DNA of 64,000 nucleotides from the NCBI RefSeq assembly GCF_900103955.1, contig NZ_FNIL01000008.1, forward strand, positions 94,492 through 158,491, read 5' to 3'. Positions within the stretch are counted from its first letter, which is position 1. Each line of letters opens with the position of its first letter. Positions 18,278 to 26,522 of this stretch are shown here, piece by piece. The notes beneath the pieces are model-generated. The model was not told where the DNA came from and did no database searches. It worked only from the letters and a program-made list of their open reading frames with translations. Position numbers and translations under genes: made by a program. Source of the DNA: Alkalicoccus daliensis (GTDB lineage Bacteria > Bacillota > Bacilli > Bacillales > Salisediminibacteriaceae).

Positions 18278-18805
18278 TTAATTGGACATTCTCTTTTCCT
18301 CGAGCTTCTGCTTTCTTGCTTCAAAACCTCCGGGGGTCCCATCTCTTAACCCAAGAGCTATTGCTTCTTCACAGACTTCAATCGCATCACTGTAATTCCC
18401 TTCCTCTTCGTAAATGACTGCAAGACGCTTGAACGCGGGAACATTCGGGGGAATAAAGTCTAAAAGAGACTCTCCATGATATTCCTCTTTAAAAGCGTCC
18501 AGTGCTTCCGGTGTAAACTCAATACTTTCCTTACAAAGCTCTTTACATTTTTCCAAGGCTTTATATCCTTCAGTTCTGCTTAAATTATAATAGTAGTCAA
18601 TAGCGGCATTATACCAGTAATGACGGTCTAATGGGTGTCCATTCGATGCCTCATAAGCAATTTGAAGATAATCTTTTGCTTTTTCATCGTCACTGTATTT
18701 ATTACTCTCAAATTCTTTCATTGCCAGATTGTATTTATCATTACGTTTCGGTGCATTTGATTTTTCAGAGTTAGAAAACTTCTTGGAAAAATTAAAAATG
18801 CTCAT
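18278..18805 (-). CDS. TPR-containing protein
   Basis: 175 residues from the ATG at 18805, chosen for AAGGAG eight bases upstream; an in-frame ATG six codons earlier has no ribosome site. The sequence is helical. A clear tetratricopeptide unit lies near the end (PAFKRLAVIYEEEGNYSDAI followed by EEAIALG), with weaker units before it. Probably a protein-interaction module; partner and function unknown. Confidence 0.65.
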   Translation of the reverse strand: MSIFNFSKKFSNSEKSNAPKRNDKYNLAMKEFESNKYSDDEKAKDYLQIAYEASNGHPLDRHYWYNAAIDYYYNLSRTEGYKALEKCKELCKESIEFTPEALDAFKEEYHGESLLDFIPPNVPAFKRLAVIYEEEGNYSDAIEVCEEAIALGLRDGTPGGFEARKQKLEEKRMSN

Positions 18806-19183
18806 TTGAATAACTCCTTTCATATTCTGTTTTACTCAGGTGAAATAAATATATAGAAACATTGAAAATACTTATATTGTAAATACCTTCCTTCATTAAA
18901 AAGCCTTCCCTTTTTTTGAAGAAATCAATCAAGTATTACACATGTATCTTTATTTCAGGAAATATTTACTAGGCAGCCCAGTGAAATATGATCTGGATCT
19001 CCTGAAGGGAAAAATTACTGAAAAATGAGAAAAGGAATCAGCCTGGAAGCACTAGCTTTTATCGAAAATGGGTATAGAAATGAACAAGAGAGAAACTTAC
19101 GTTTGGAGGGAACTGTATTAGTTTTGTTTCGATCAGATCTGTTTTCACAGGAAGTCCGGGTTTTAAAGGAGGTCTCTGGAAGA

Positions 19184-20257
19184 ATGAATGAGGAACAGAA
19201 ACAGTTAGGGCAGCGATTAAAAGAAAAAGTTACCTTATCCAATAAAGGAAGACTGGAAATAATCAGTAAGGAAATACCTTTTTTCGAAGGCAAAGGGGGG
19301 TTAGATCCGAGAGTAAAAGAATTTCTTATAAATGAGGAAAATCCTAACTTTCGCCGGCCGCTTGAAATTGATGGTTTGGAAGAAATAAGAAGCCGAACAG
19401 AAGAACATACCAAGGACTTAAGTAAAGGTATCCGAATGGAAACGGAAAAAGTGTATTTAACTGATCATACGATGAAGGTAAGAATATATAACCGCACAAA
19501 AGAAAAGAAGCCTGTAATTATTTTTTTTCATGGCGGAGGGTTCTTTGAGTTAGATTTAAAAGTAATGAGTAATATCTGTAAACTTCTTGCGCAGGAAGCG
19601 GAAGCAGTAGTCATCGCACCTGAATACCGTCTTGCACCTGAGCACCCTTATCAGGACGGGATTGATGATTGTCTGGAAAGTCTGCGCTACGTATATGAAA
19701 ACGCAGAGGAACTGTCGGTGGATGCAAAACAGATCAGTTTAGTCGGAGACAGTGTGGGCGGAAACCTGGCTCTCGGAGTGCACCATTTAAGTAAAGAAGA
19801 AGCCTGGGATATTCAATATATAGGGTTATTATGTCCTCTCGTTGATTTTTCTGAGGTTTCCAAGAGCTCCTGGAATATTGAACATTACAACTTAGCGAAA
19901 GATCAGGAATTGATCCGGCAGGAATTAATTACTACGAGAGAATCTCTATCGTTTATTCAATCGATATATCTGACAAACCTGGAAGACGTGATGCTGCCTT
20001 TAGTTTCACCTCTGCTGCGTCAGGAAAAACGGTCACTGCCGCCACTGACAATGATAACAGCGGAGTTTGATTTTCTCCGGCTTCAGGGGGAGGAATTTTC
20101 TGCACAGCTAATGGAAGCGGAAGTTCCAGTTCGTCATATTGAATACAAAGGGATGGCCCACGCCTTTATAAGAAAGCTGGGATATTACCCTCAGGCAGCA
20201 GATGCTGTCTATGAAATATCGAAGCATTACCATCAGACGATGCGCAAAACAAGATAA
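19184..20257 (+). CDS. Alpha/beta hydrolase of the hormone-sensitive lipase family
   Basis: About 357 residues from the ATG at 19184, which has AAAGGAGG 11 bases upstream. The frame stays open to an ATG at 19025, but that start has no good ribosome site. HSL hallmarks are present: oxyanion motif HGGGFF, nucleophile in GDSVGGNLAL, acidic residue in AEFDFLR and His in MAHAF. The EYRLAPEHPYQDGIDDC block is also typical. It should hydrolyse short-chain esters or lactones in the cytoplasm. The first 100 residues are a helical cap-like extension unlike its homologues that I know. Confidence 0.85.
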   Translation: MNEEQKQLGQRLKEKVTLSNKGRLEIISKEIPFFEGKGGLDPRVKEFLINEENPNFRRPLEIDGLEEIRSRTEEHTKDLSKGIRMETEKVYLTDHTMKVRIYNRTKEKKPVIIFFHGGGFFELDLKVMSNICKLLAQEAEAVVIAPEYRLAPEHPYQDGIDDCLESLRYVYENAEELSVDAKQISLVGDSVGGNLALGVHHLSKEEAWDIQYIGLLCPLVDFSEVSKSSWNIEHYNLAKDQELIRQELITTRESLSFIQSIYLTNLEDVMLPLVSPLLRQEKRSLPPLTMITAEFDFLRLQGEEFSAQLMEAEVPVRHIEYKGMAHAFIRKLGYYPQAADAVYEISKHYHQTMRKTR

Positions 20258-20261
20258 ACTA

Positions 20262-20294
20262 AAAAAACTGGCCTTATCAGCGGCCAGTTTTTTT
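20262..20294 (+). terminator. Terminator after the esterase gene
   Basis: AAAAAACTGGCC pairs with GGCCAGTTTTTT. Confidence 0.85.
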
Positions 20295-20295
20295 A

Positions 20296-20733
20296 TGTTT
20301 AATATACTGCTGCATGCGCAGCTTTCTTAAAACAACACGCGGCTGTTTACACCATGAAAGATGAAATAAACATTGCGCTGTAACGTAAGAGAGAGCAGAC
20401 AAAGAACCAGCAGCGTGCAAGAATTTATACTGGAGTCTTCATTGTTAGTGGAAACAATATCTTAAGTGAAGGACGGTACCGCTTCTTAATTAATGAAGTT
20501 TATATGTTCCAGATAGATTTTTAAATAATACGGACGTTGTATATCTCTGAAAATCCAATTGTACATAAAATATAAGAAAAAGATTTTTGGTAAAATTCAA
20601 AGCTGCTGCCCTGAAAAAAATAGTTATTAATCTTCTATATTCACCTTGTAAATTTCACTATAAAGTCTGATATGGCAGTATCTGAAAAGGATCATTTAGA
20701 GAAAAAGAGTAAATATTTATTCGAAAATAATAT
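20296..20733. other. Intergenic region, about 440 bp, no gene seen
   Basis: AT-rich spacer left of the WalR-like promoter. No ribosome site, hairpin or repeat of note was found. Confidence 0.4.
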
Positions 20734-20818
20734 ATTACAAGAATATTACAAGTGATTAGAGTTCTATTACATTCCAAAAAAGGGGTTTATTTTTATACCC
20801 GGTTTAGACTAGTATTAA
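20734..20818 (+). promoter_or_regulatory. WalR-like operator and promoter of the first NlpC/P60 gene
   Basis: ATTACA-AGAAT-ATTACA at 20734-20750 is, on the other strand, TGTAAT-N5-TGTAAT, a perfect match to the WalR consensus TGTWAH-N5-TGTWAH. A further ATTACA lies at 20766, 21 bp from the second. A -10-like TATTAA starts at 20813, 47 bp after the third half-site. The second gene has the same arrangement. Confidence 0.65.
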
Positions 20819-20915
20819 ACCTGTTGAAAAAAACAAACAAAAAAATTCACTTATTGATTATATAGAAATTATATTTTTAACAAACAAAAACAAAAATGAT
20901 GGGGAGAGAATATAC

Positions 20916-21614
20916 ATGAAAAAATTTATGATGAGTATCGCACTTGCAGGGGCATTATTAGTCGCACCAACAGTTTCGGAAGCAACAGTAAAAATGGGAG
21001 ACCGCGGAAGCGACGTAACAGAACTTCAGCAGACATTAGCTTCAAAAGGACATAACAGTTCTTCCAATGTAGACGGCGTATTCGGTCCAATGACTTTAAA
21101 CGCAGTACAGTCTTACCAGCGCTCTACTGGTATTTCCAGCCCGGCTGGTAACTTCTTCGGAGTTGCAGGACCGGCAACATTAGGTTCTCTTGGACTGTCT
21201 TCTTCTGGTTCAACAAGCAGCACAAGTACTTCTACTGCAGTAGCAGGAACAAGCACAACAAGCAGCAACAGTGGTGTTATTTCTACAGCAAAAAGCCTGA
21301 CAGGCAGCCCATATGTATGGGGAGGAACTTCTCCACGCGGATTTGACTGCAGCGGCTTCATTCAGTATGCATTTGCACAAAACGGCAAGAGTATCCCACG
21401 TACAGTTTCTCAAATGTGGAGTGCAGGATCCAGCGTATCCAGCCCGTCTACAGGCGACCTGGTGTTCTTTGAAACTCGTTCCGGCCCATCCCACGCGGGA
21501 ATCTACATCGGCGGCAACCAGTTCATTCACTCCGGTTCTTCTACAGGGGTAACAATCTCCAGCCTGAGCAACCCTTACTGGAGCAAAACTTACATGGGTG
21601 CAAAGCGTCTGTAA
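20916..21614 (+). CDS. Secreted NlpC/P60 endopeptidase with peptidoglycan-binding domain, copy 1
   Basis: 232 residues: signal peptide (1-23), PG_binding_1 domain (about 25-95: MGDRGSDVTELQQTL, DGVFGPMT), Ser/Thr linker, and an NlpC/P60 domain (about 125-232) with the catalytic Cys in DCSGF, His in SHAGIYIG and a third polar His in FIHSG. It should cut gamma-D-Glu/meso-DAP bonds in the cell wall, like LytE or CwlO. A paralogue starts 327 bp downstream; the last 312 bases of the two differ at one position. Its WalR-like promoter suggests control by the essential WalRK system. Confidence 0.93.
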   Translation: MKKFMMSIALAGALLVAPTVSEATVKMGDRGSDVTELQQTLASKGHNSSSNVDGVFGPMTLNAVQSYQRSTGISSPAGNFFGVAGPATLGSLGLSSSGSTSSTSTSTAVAGTSTTSSNSGVISTAKSLTGSPYVWGGTSPRGFDCSGFIQYAFAQNGKSIPRTVSQMWSAGSSVSSPSTGDLVFFETRSGPSHAGIYIGGNQFIHSGSSTGVTISSLSNPYWSKTYMGAKRL

Positions 21615-21628
21615 TATTTCAGTAATAT

Positions 21629-21667
21629 AAACAGGCACTTCGAGCGAATTGAAGTGCCTGTTTTTTA
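21629..21667 (+). terminator. Terminator after P60 copy 1
   Basis: ACAGGCACTTC / GAAGTGCCTGT stem followed by a T run. Confidence 0.85.
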
Positions 21668-21759
21668 TTTGGACAAAAAAGAGATGCAGGTAGAAAGACT
21701 AAAGGTTTTTAAGGGTTTTTGAGACTATCGATAGAGTAGTTTTTGTCGTTTTTTGGCAC

Positions 21760-21864
21760 ATTACCTTAATTGTCTGTATATTACGGGAGTTTTACAGTGC
21801 GTTAGAGTTATATTACAGTTTCGAAAAAGGGTATCTTTTTATACCCGCTCTCCATTAGTATTAA
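21760..21864 (+). promoter_or_regulatory. WalR-like operator and promoter of the second NlpC/P60 gene
   Basis: ATTACG-GGAGT-TTTACA at 21780-21796 (one mismatch to the WalR consensus on the other strand), ATTACA at 21812, and a -10-like TATTAA at 21859. The 21-bp and 47-bp spacings equal those before copy 1. An extra ATTACC at 21760 extends the series. Confidence 0.55.
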
Positions 21865-21940
21865 ACATGCAAGCAAGAGAAAAAACAAAAAATATAAAAC
21901 TTTAAATAAAAACATACAAAGAAAAGGGAGAGATTACATA

Positions 21941-22663
21941 ATGAAAAAGCTAGTCATGAGTATCGCACTTGCAGGGGCATTATTAGTCGCACCAACAGTT
22001 TCGGAAGCAACAGTAAAAATGGGAGACCGCGGCGCAAGCGTAACAGAGCTGCAGCAGACATTAGCTTCTAAAGGACACAACAGCGCTTCCAACGTCGACG
22101 GCGTATTCGGACCAATGACACTTCGTTCGGTTCAGTCGTACCAGCGTTCCACTGGTATTTCCAGCCCGGCTGGTAACTTCTTCGGTGTCGCAGGACCGGC
22201 AACATTAAGCTCTCTGGGACTATCTTCTTCTGGTTCTACAAGCACGGCTTCTTCCAGCACAAGCACGAGCAGCTCGAACTCAACTGCAGTAGCAGGGACA
22301 AGCACAACAAGCAGCAACAGCGGTGTTATTTCCACTGCAAGAAGCCTTGTTGGCAGCCCATATGTATGGGGAGGAACTTCTCCACGCGGATTTGACTGCA
22401 GCGGCTTCATTCAGTATGCATTTGCACAAAACGGCAAGAGTATCCCACGTACAGTTTCTCAAATGTGGAGTGCAGGATCCAGCGTATCCAGCCCGTCTAC
22501 AGGCGACCTGGTGTTCTTTGAAACTCGTTCCGGCCCATCCCACGCGGGAATCTACATCGGCGGCAACCAGTTCATTCACTCCGGTTCTTCTACAGGCGTA
22601 ACAATCTCCAGCCTGAGCAACCCTTACTGGAGCAAAACTTACATGGGTGCAAAGCGTCTGTAA
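21941..22663 (+). CDS. Secreted NlpC/P60 endopeptidase with peptidoglycan-binding domain, copy 2
   Basis: 240 residues, same plan as copy 1: signal peptide, PG_binding_1 domain, a linker eight residues longer and rich in Ser/Thr, and the NlpC/P60 domain with DCSGF and SHAGIYIG. The signal peptide DNA and the catalytic-domain DNA are almost identical to copy 1, while the binding domain carries many silent and some coding changes. That pattern points to gene conversion after an older tandem duplication. Own promoter and terminator, so the two can be expressed independently. Confidence 0.93.
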   Translation: MKKLVMSIALAGALLVAPTVSEATVKMGDRGASVTELQQTLASKGHNSASNVDGVFGPMTLRSVQSYQRSTGISSPAGNFFGVAGPATLSSLGLSSSGSTSTASSSTSTSSSNSTAVAGTSTTSSNSGVISTARSLVGSPYVWGGTSPRGFDCSGFIQYAFAQNGKSIPRTVSQMWSAGSSVSSPSTGDLVFFETRSGPSHAGIYIGGNQFIHSGSSTGVTISSLSNPYWSKTYMGAKRL

Positions 22664-22680
22664 GTTCATATACGAAATAG

Positions 22681-22716
22681 AAAGACATTCCGGAACCGCC
22701 GGAATGTCTTTTTTTG
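22681..22716 (+). terminator. Terminator after P60 copy 2
   Basis: AAAGACATTCCGG / CCGGAATGTCTTT with a T run. Confidence 0.85.
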
Positions 22717-22740
22717 TGCGGAATAAGTGGAGTGGGGGAG

Positions 22741-23425
22741 GGCGCGCTATTTTACTGTCGCGCCCGCTATTTTACTCCGAATCGCTTATATTAACATCCA
22801 AACCCGCTATACTGACATAAAAACTCGCTATACTTTAATGAAACCCGCCTATATTTAACTCCGAACCGGCTATGTTGAAATGAAATTCTCCGCTGCTGAA
22901 CTCTCCTCTCGGATGTACTGCAACACCAACCCGAAAAGCATGTTACCTGCTTCATTTAAAACCGCTCCCTATAGAAAATGCAAAGTAGAACAGGTAACTA
23001 AGGTTCGTGCCTGCTTATTTTACTGTCACGAGGCCTATTTTACTCCAAAACGCTTATACTGACATCCGAACCCGCTATACTTTAATGAAACCCGCCCATA
23101 TTTTACTCCGAACCGGCTATGCTGAAATGAAAGGTCCCGCTGTTGAACTTTCCCCCGGATGTACTGCAACACCAACCCGAAGAGCATATTACCTGCTTCA
23201 ACTAAACCCATTCCCATAGGAAGTGCAAAATAGAGCAGGTAACTAAGGTTCGTGCCCGCTTATTTTACTGTCGCGCCGGCTATTTTACTCCGAATCGCTT
23301 ATACTGACATCCGAACCGGCTATACTAACATAAAAACCCGCTATACTTTAATGAAACCCGGCTATATTTTACTCCGAACCGGCTATACTATCATGAAAAC
23401 CTTTTATATTAACGCACTAACCGTC
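22741..23425. repeat. Degenerate 20-21 bp tandem array in a 246-bp higher-order repeat
   Basis: Blocks of units such as CCCGCTATACTGACATAAAA, CTCGCTATACTTTAATGAAA and CCGGCTATTTTACTCCGAA follow each other at 20-21 bp. Between blocks lies a conserved 116-bp segment, present at 22911-23026 and 23157-23272 (offset 246 bp), with an inverted repeat GTTACCTG...CAGGTAAC (22942-22998; second copy 23187-23242). Open frames in it lack ribosome sites. Confidence 0.85.
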
Positions 23426-23466
23426 TAGGCTGGACTTTATATTAACTTTTTGCTGATTTCACAAAC

Positions 23467-23500
23467 AAAAAAGAAGCCTGCAATTTTTGAGGCTTCTTTT
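23467..23500 (-). terminator. Terminator of the TetR gene
   Basis: AAAAGAAGCCT pairs with AGGCTTCTTTT; on the minus strand a T run follows. Confidence 0.8.
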
Positions 23501-23514
23501 ACAGTATCTTTATA

Positions 23515-24102
23515 TCAGGACTCTTCCAGCCTGACTTTGGAACTGCCGGGATGAAAATTTAAAATTTTAATCAATTGCTCATTCATATATTCAGGGGTAA
23601 ACTTAAAGCCTTCGGAAACCCAGGAAACAATCAGTCCCGTAATCGCATGAGCATGGTAGCTTGCGTAGAGCTCTGCATTAATATCTTGTGGAGAATCTTC
23701 CATAAGTTCATGAAGCGTCAGCTGCTTGATCAGCGAACAGATCCTCTCCTGAAAGCCTGTAAAAATAGCAGTATCGAGGATCACTGAATAAAAATCTGCA
23801 TAGGAGTAAATATGTTCAAATATTTTAATGGAAGTGGCACTCAGTTCACTAAAAATAATTCGGTCCGACCCAATGTAAGGCTCTCTGTAAGCACGGATCA
23901 AATCTTCCATTACGTCTTCCGTCAGCTTCTGGAATAAATCGTCAATGGAAGAATAATGCTGATAAAAAGTACTGCGGTTCACGTCTGCATGAGCTGCAAG
24001 AGAGGTGATGGTGATTTGTTTTATCGATCGCTGCTTCATCAGTGCAATTAAGCTTTCTTTTAAAGCTTTTTTTGATTTGAGTATACGTCGGTCTTCACTC
24101 AT
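23515..24102 (-). CDS. TetR/AcrR family regulator
   Basis: 195 residues from the ATG at 24102, which has GGGAGG nine bases upstream; the frame is open slightly further without a better start. The N-terminal helix-turn-helix is clear (ITITSLAAHADVNRSTFYQHYSS spans residues about 30-55, with the family FYxHY ending). The C-terminal ligand domain has the TetR_C_8-like layout seen in Bacillus regulators of unknown ligand. No target is obvious; neighbours are the MpsC-like gene on the same strand and the repeat array. Confidence 0.87.
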   Translation of the reverse strand: MSEDRRILKSKKALKESLIALMKQRSIKQITITSLAAHADVNRSTFYQHYSSIDDLFQKLTEDVMEDLIRAYREPYIGSDRIIFSELSATSIKIFEHIYSYADFYSVILDTAIFTGFQERICSLIKQLTLHELMEDSPQDINAELYASYHAHAITGLIVSWVSEGFKFTPEYMNEQLIKILNFHPGSSKVRLEES

Positions 24103-24332
24103 AATAACTCGCCTCCCATACAATCCCCACTGTTCTCTCTTTAATAAAGTACAATTCTATATTAATTATAAGCGAAAGGCAGCAGAAAAATACAATTAGA
24201 TACACTTTTACGGCTAACTGCTGGGAAATATTCTGAGATGTGGGAAACATGAAGGCAGTTTTTTAATGAACGTTGGATAAAAATGCAATCTCTCCTATAT
24301 GAAGCTGTTTCTGAGTAAACAATCCCATTTGA

Positions 24333-25064
24333 TTATTTCAGCGGTTCAGCAGGGTCGCTGACAATCACAATCGTACTTTTGTCATCTCTGAAATTCCAGT
24401 CAACGAAAATCTCCTGGATGTTCACTTTTAAAATATTCCTTATTAAATCTTTCTTATTAAATAATTTCTTTTCTACATCCCGCTTCGCTACTTTCAGTGA
24501 GCGGCCTTCTCCCATTTCAATCAGCTTTTTCTCAATATCGACAAGAATTCCTTCCCGGACCATCAGAATCGTTCTTCTGTCAACTTTTATAGAAGTGATG
24601 CGGTCCGGGGTTCGTTCTGCAATCGCACTCAACTGTGAAAATTTTTCTTCCAGCTCTTTTTTATAAGGGAAATCGTGTTCCATATCTTCTTCTTCTTTTT
24701 TTGCATTTTTGTATGCCTGGGGTTTTAAGCCGACCAGCACACCGGAACGATTATTGATGTTCCAGTCAAAAAAGAATTCATTAAATGTATTGCCAGTAAT
24801 TTTTTCTGCTTCGAACTGAATTTTTTGGGTGATCTGTGACATCATACTTTCCCGGAGAGCGTGGAGGGCATCGGGACCTTGCTCTTCGAGAATAATTTTC
24901 TCCATAGGGGATAAAAATCCTTTTAATAAGATGATGACGTAGCTGTCCCCAAGCTTCGTAAATGCAGATTCCGGCCCTTTACCAAAAGAATCCCTCAGCA
25001 TGCGCCCGACACAGTTTGCCATTGTTTTCTGCTGTGCTTTGTGTTCTTCCTCCGTAAGTGCCAT
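24333..25064 (-). CDS. Tandem DUF2294/MpsC-domain protein
   Basis: 243 residues with two copies of the DUF2294 (MpsC, PF10057) domain, about 8-115 and 128-240. The first has GKGPESAFTKLGDSYVIILL and KGFLSPMEKIIL; the second is more diverged (RTPDRITSIKVDRRTILMV). Both end with the family's F-DWN motif (FFFDWNIN; FVDWNFR). MpsC is named from the Na+/bicarbonate membrane-potential system MpsABC of Staphylococcus, but no mpsA or mpsB lies here, so that role is not implied. RBS AAAGGAG. Confidence 0.75.
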   Translation of the reverse strand: MALTEEEHKAQQKTMANCVGRMLRDSFGKGPESAFTKLGDSYVIILLKGFLSPMEKIILEEQGPDALHALRESMMSQITQKIQFEAEKITGNTFNEFFFDWNINNRSGVLVGLKPQAYKNAKKEEEDMEHDFPYKKELEEKFSQLSAIAERTPDRITSIKVDRRTILMVREGILVDIEKKLIEMGEGRSLKVAKRDVEKKLFNKKDLIRNILKVNIQEIFVDWNFRDDKSTIVIVSDPAEPLK

Positions 25065-25523
25065 AAACTTTACTCCTTTCCGATCTGTAAGAGACGTTAT
25101 AAGTTATTTTCCACTGATTAAGATTAATAAAACAAATCTTTTCATTGCAATAAAAATATTTCCCGCAGAGTGCCTCATGTGAATCCGAGGCGAGAAGGAT
25201 AAAGGAAGCTGCGAACTGTATTTATCAGTGGAAAGCAAGCCTCCAAAAAAGCATTTGCAGGAAGTATAACAGCAAACAGGACTTCTATGGGAAAACTTAC
25301 GAAATTGATTTGATAAAGTACTTTCCTGTAAATAATAAATGGATTAAAAAAGGAAATCTCCTCCGCAGAGGGGTTACAATCTTTTGAACTAAACAACAAT
25401 TGTACATCAGAGTGTGGATTTTCCAACATGAAGGAGATTATTGGTGATTGATACTTATATAAGGGTGAAATAAACTTAAGTTATGTAAGCGATTTCAAAT
25501 AATGGACCAGGGGAGTGGATGTC
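25065..25523. other. Intergenic region, about 460 bp, no gene seen
   Basis: Lies between divergent genes and must contain two promoters. I see no repeats, operators or small genes that I can support. Confidence 0.4.
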
Positions 25524-26285
25524 ATGAAATTAGCAGGAAAAACAGCAGTGGTGACAGGGGCAGCGTCAGGAATGGGAAAGGCTATTGCCGAAATGTTTGC
25601 AGCAGAAGGAGCAAATGTAATAGTAGCAGATCTTAATGAGGAAGGTGCAAAAGAAACTGCAGAAATTATTTCTTCCAATGGAGGGAAAGCAGTTGGCTGC
25701 AAAACGAATGTCGCGGATGTTTCCGAAGTAGAAGCGATGATTGATTTAGCGGTAAGTCAATACGGCACACTTGATATCCTGGTAAACAATGCTGGCATCA
25801 TGGATGGCTTTGAAGCGGCAGGGGATATAACTGATGAAAAGTGGGATATGGTATTTGACGTGAATACGAAAAGTGTAATGATGTCGACTAGAAAAGCATT
25901 GAAAGTATTTCTGGAAAAAGAAAAAGGTGTCATTATCAATATTGCTTCCACCGGCGGAATGAATGGGGCACATGCGGGAGCTGCCTACGTAGCTTCGAAG
26001 CATGCAGTTGTCGGCTTTACTAAGAACACTGGATTTATGTACGCTGAAAAAGGCATCCGCTGTAACGCGATTGCACCAGGTGCTGTGAATACCAACATCA
26101 GTGCATCAATGAAAGATATCAGTGAATTCGGCATGGGGCGTGCTGGAAAAACTCACGGGCTTGTGCCGAGAGCTGGAGAAGCAGAAGAGGTGGCAAAAGT
26201 AGCACTCTTTCTTGCTTCCGATGATGCCAGCTTTGTAAATGGTACAGTTGTAACTGCTGATGCCGGATGGACTGCAGGATTTTAA
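25524..26285 (+). CDS. Short-chain dehydrogenase/reductase (SDR)
   Basis: 253 residues. The ATG at 25524 has AGGGGAG eight bases upstream and is preferred over an upstream GTG. Classical SDR: TGAASGMGKA cofactor loop, VADLNE (acidic residue after beta 2, favouring NAD), NNAGIMDG, Ser in INIASTGG, YVASK catalytic pair and a C-terminal TADAGWTAG. Substrate unknown. A terminator at 26298-26326 separates it from the amidohydrolase operon, although the cluster may be functionally related. Confidence 0.88.
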   Translation: MKLAGKTAVVTGAASGMGKAIAEMFAAEGANVIVADLNEEGAKETAEIISSNGGKAVGCKTNVADVSEVEAMIDLAVSQYGTLDILVNNAGIMDGFEAAGDITDEKWDMVFDVNTKSVMMSTRKALKVFLEKEKGVIINIASTGGMNGAHAGAAYVASKHAVVGFTKNTGFMYAEKGIRCNAIAPGAVNTNISASMKDISEFGMGRAGKTHGLVPRAGEAEEVAKVALFLASDDASFVNGTVVTADAGWTAGF

Positions 26286-26297
26286 TGTTTCATATAC

Positions 26298-26326
26298 AAA
26301 AGCTTCCCTCCCGGGGGAAGCTTTTT
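26298..26326 (+). terminator. Terminator after the SDR gene
   Basis: AAAAGCTTCCC / GGGAAGCTTTTT. Confidence 0.85.
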
Positions 26327-26378
26327 ACTATGGATTCTTTATTAAATACTGAAAAACCACAAAAATGTGAAAAAAGCT

Positions 26379-26413
26379 CACTGACATGCACTGACTTTCA
26401 CTGACCTTCACTG
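26379..26413 (+). repeat. Four exact 10-bp-spaced CACTGA repeats upstream of the amidohydrolase operon
   Basis: CACTGA begins at 26379, 26389, 26399 and 26409, joined by CATG, CTTT and CCTT. They lie 110-145 bp before the amidohydrolase start and after the previous terminator, in the promoter region of the operon. An operator series is possible. Confidence 0.7.
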
Positions 26414-26522
26414 AGCGAGGTAGTCGCTTCTGACCGGGAGTGAGGCGGTTTGGAGGGGGATTTTTCCTGTGCTATGCTTCTTGGCAGACGAACAGCTTAT
26501 ACAACCAAGGAGGAACAAGCAC

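Noticed and set aside
19025..19183. N-terminal extension of the esterase from the ATG at 19025
   Set aside because: No ribosome site there, while 19184 has AAAGGAGG; the extension does not look like part of the family.
22880..23219. Open frames of 60-70 codons within the repeat array, both strands
   Set aside because: They follow the repeat period, have no ribosome site, and would code for low-complexity peptides.
22741..23425. CRISPR array
   Set aside because: Units are degenerate, touch each other, and have no unique spacers of even length; no cas gene is present.
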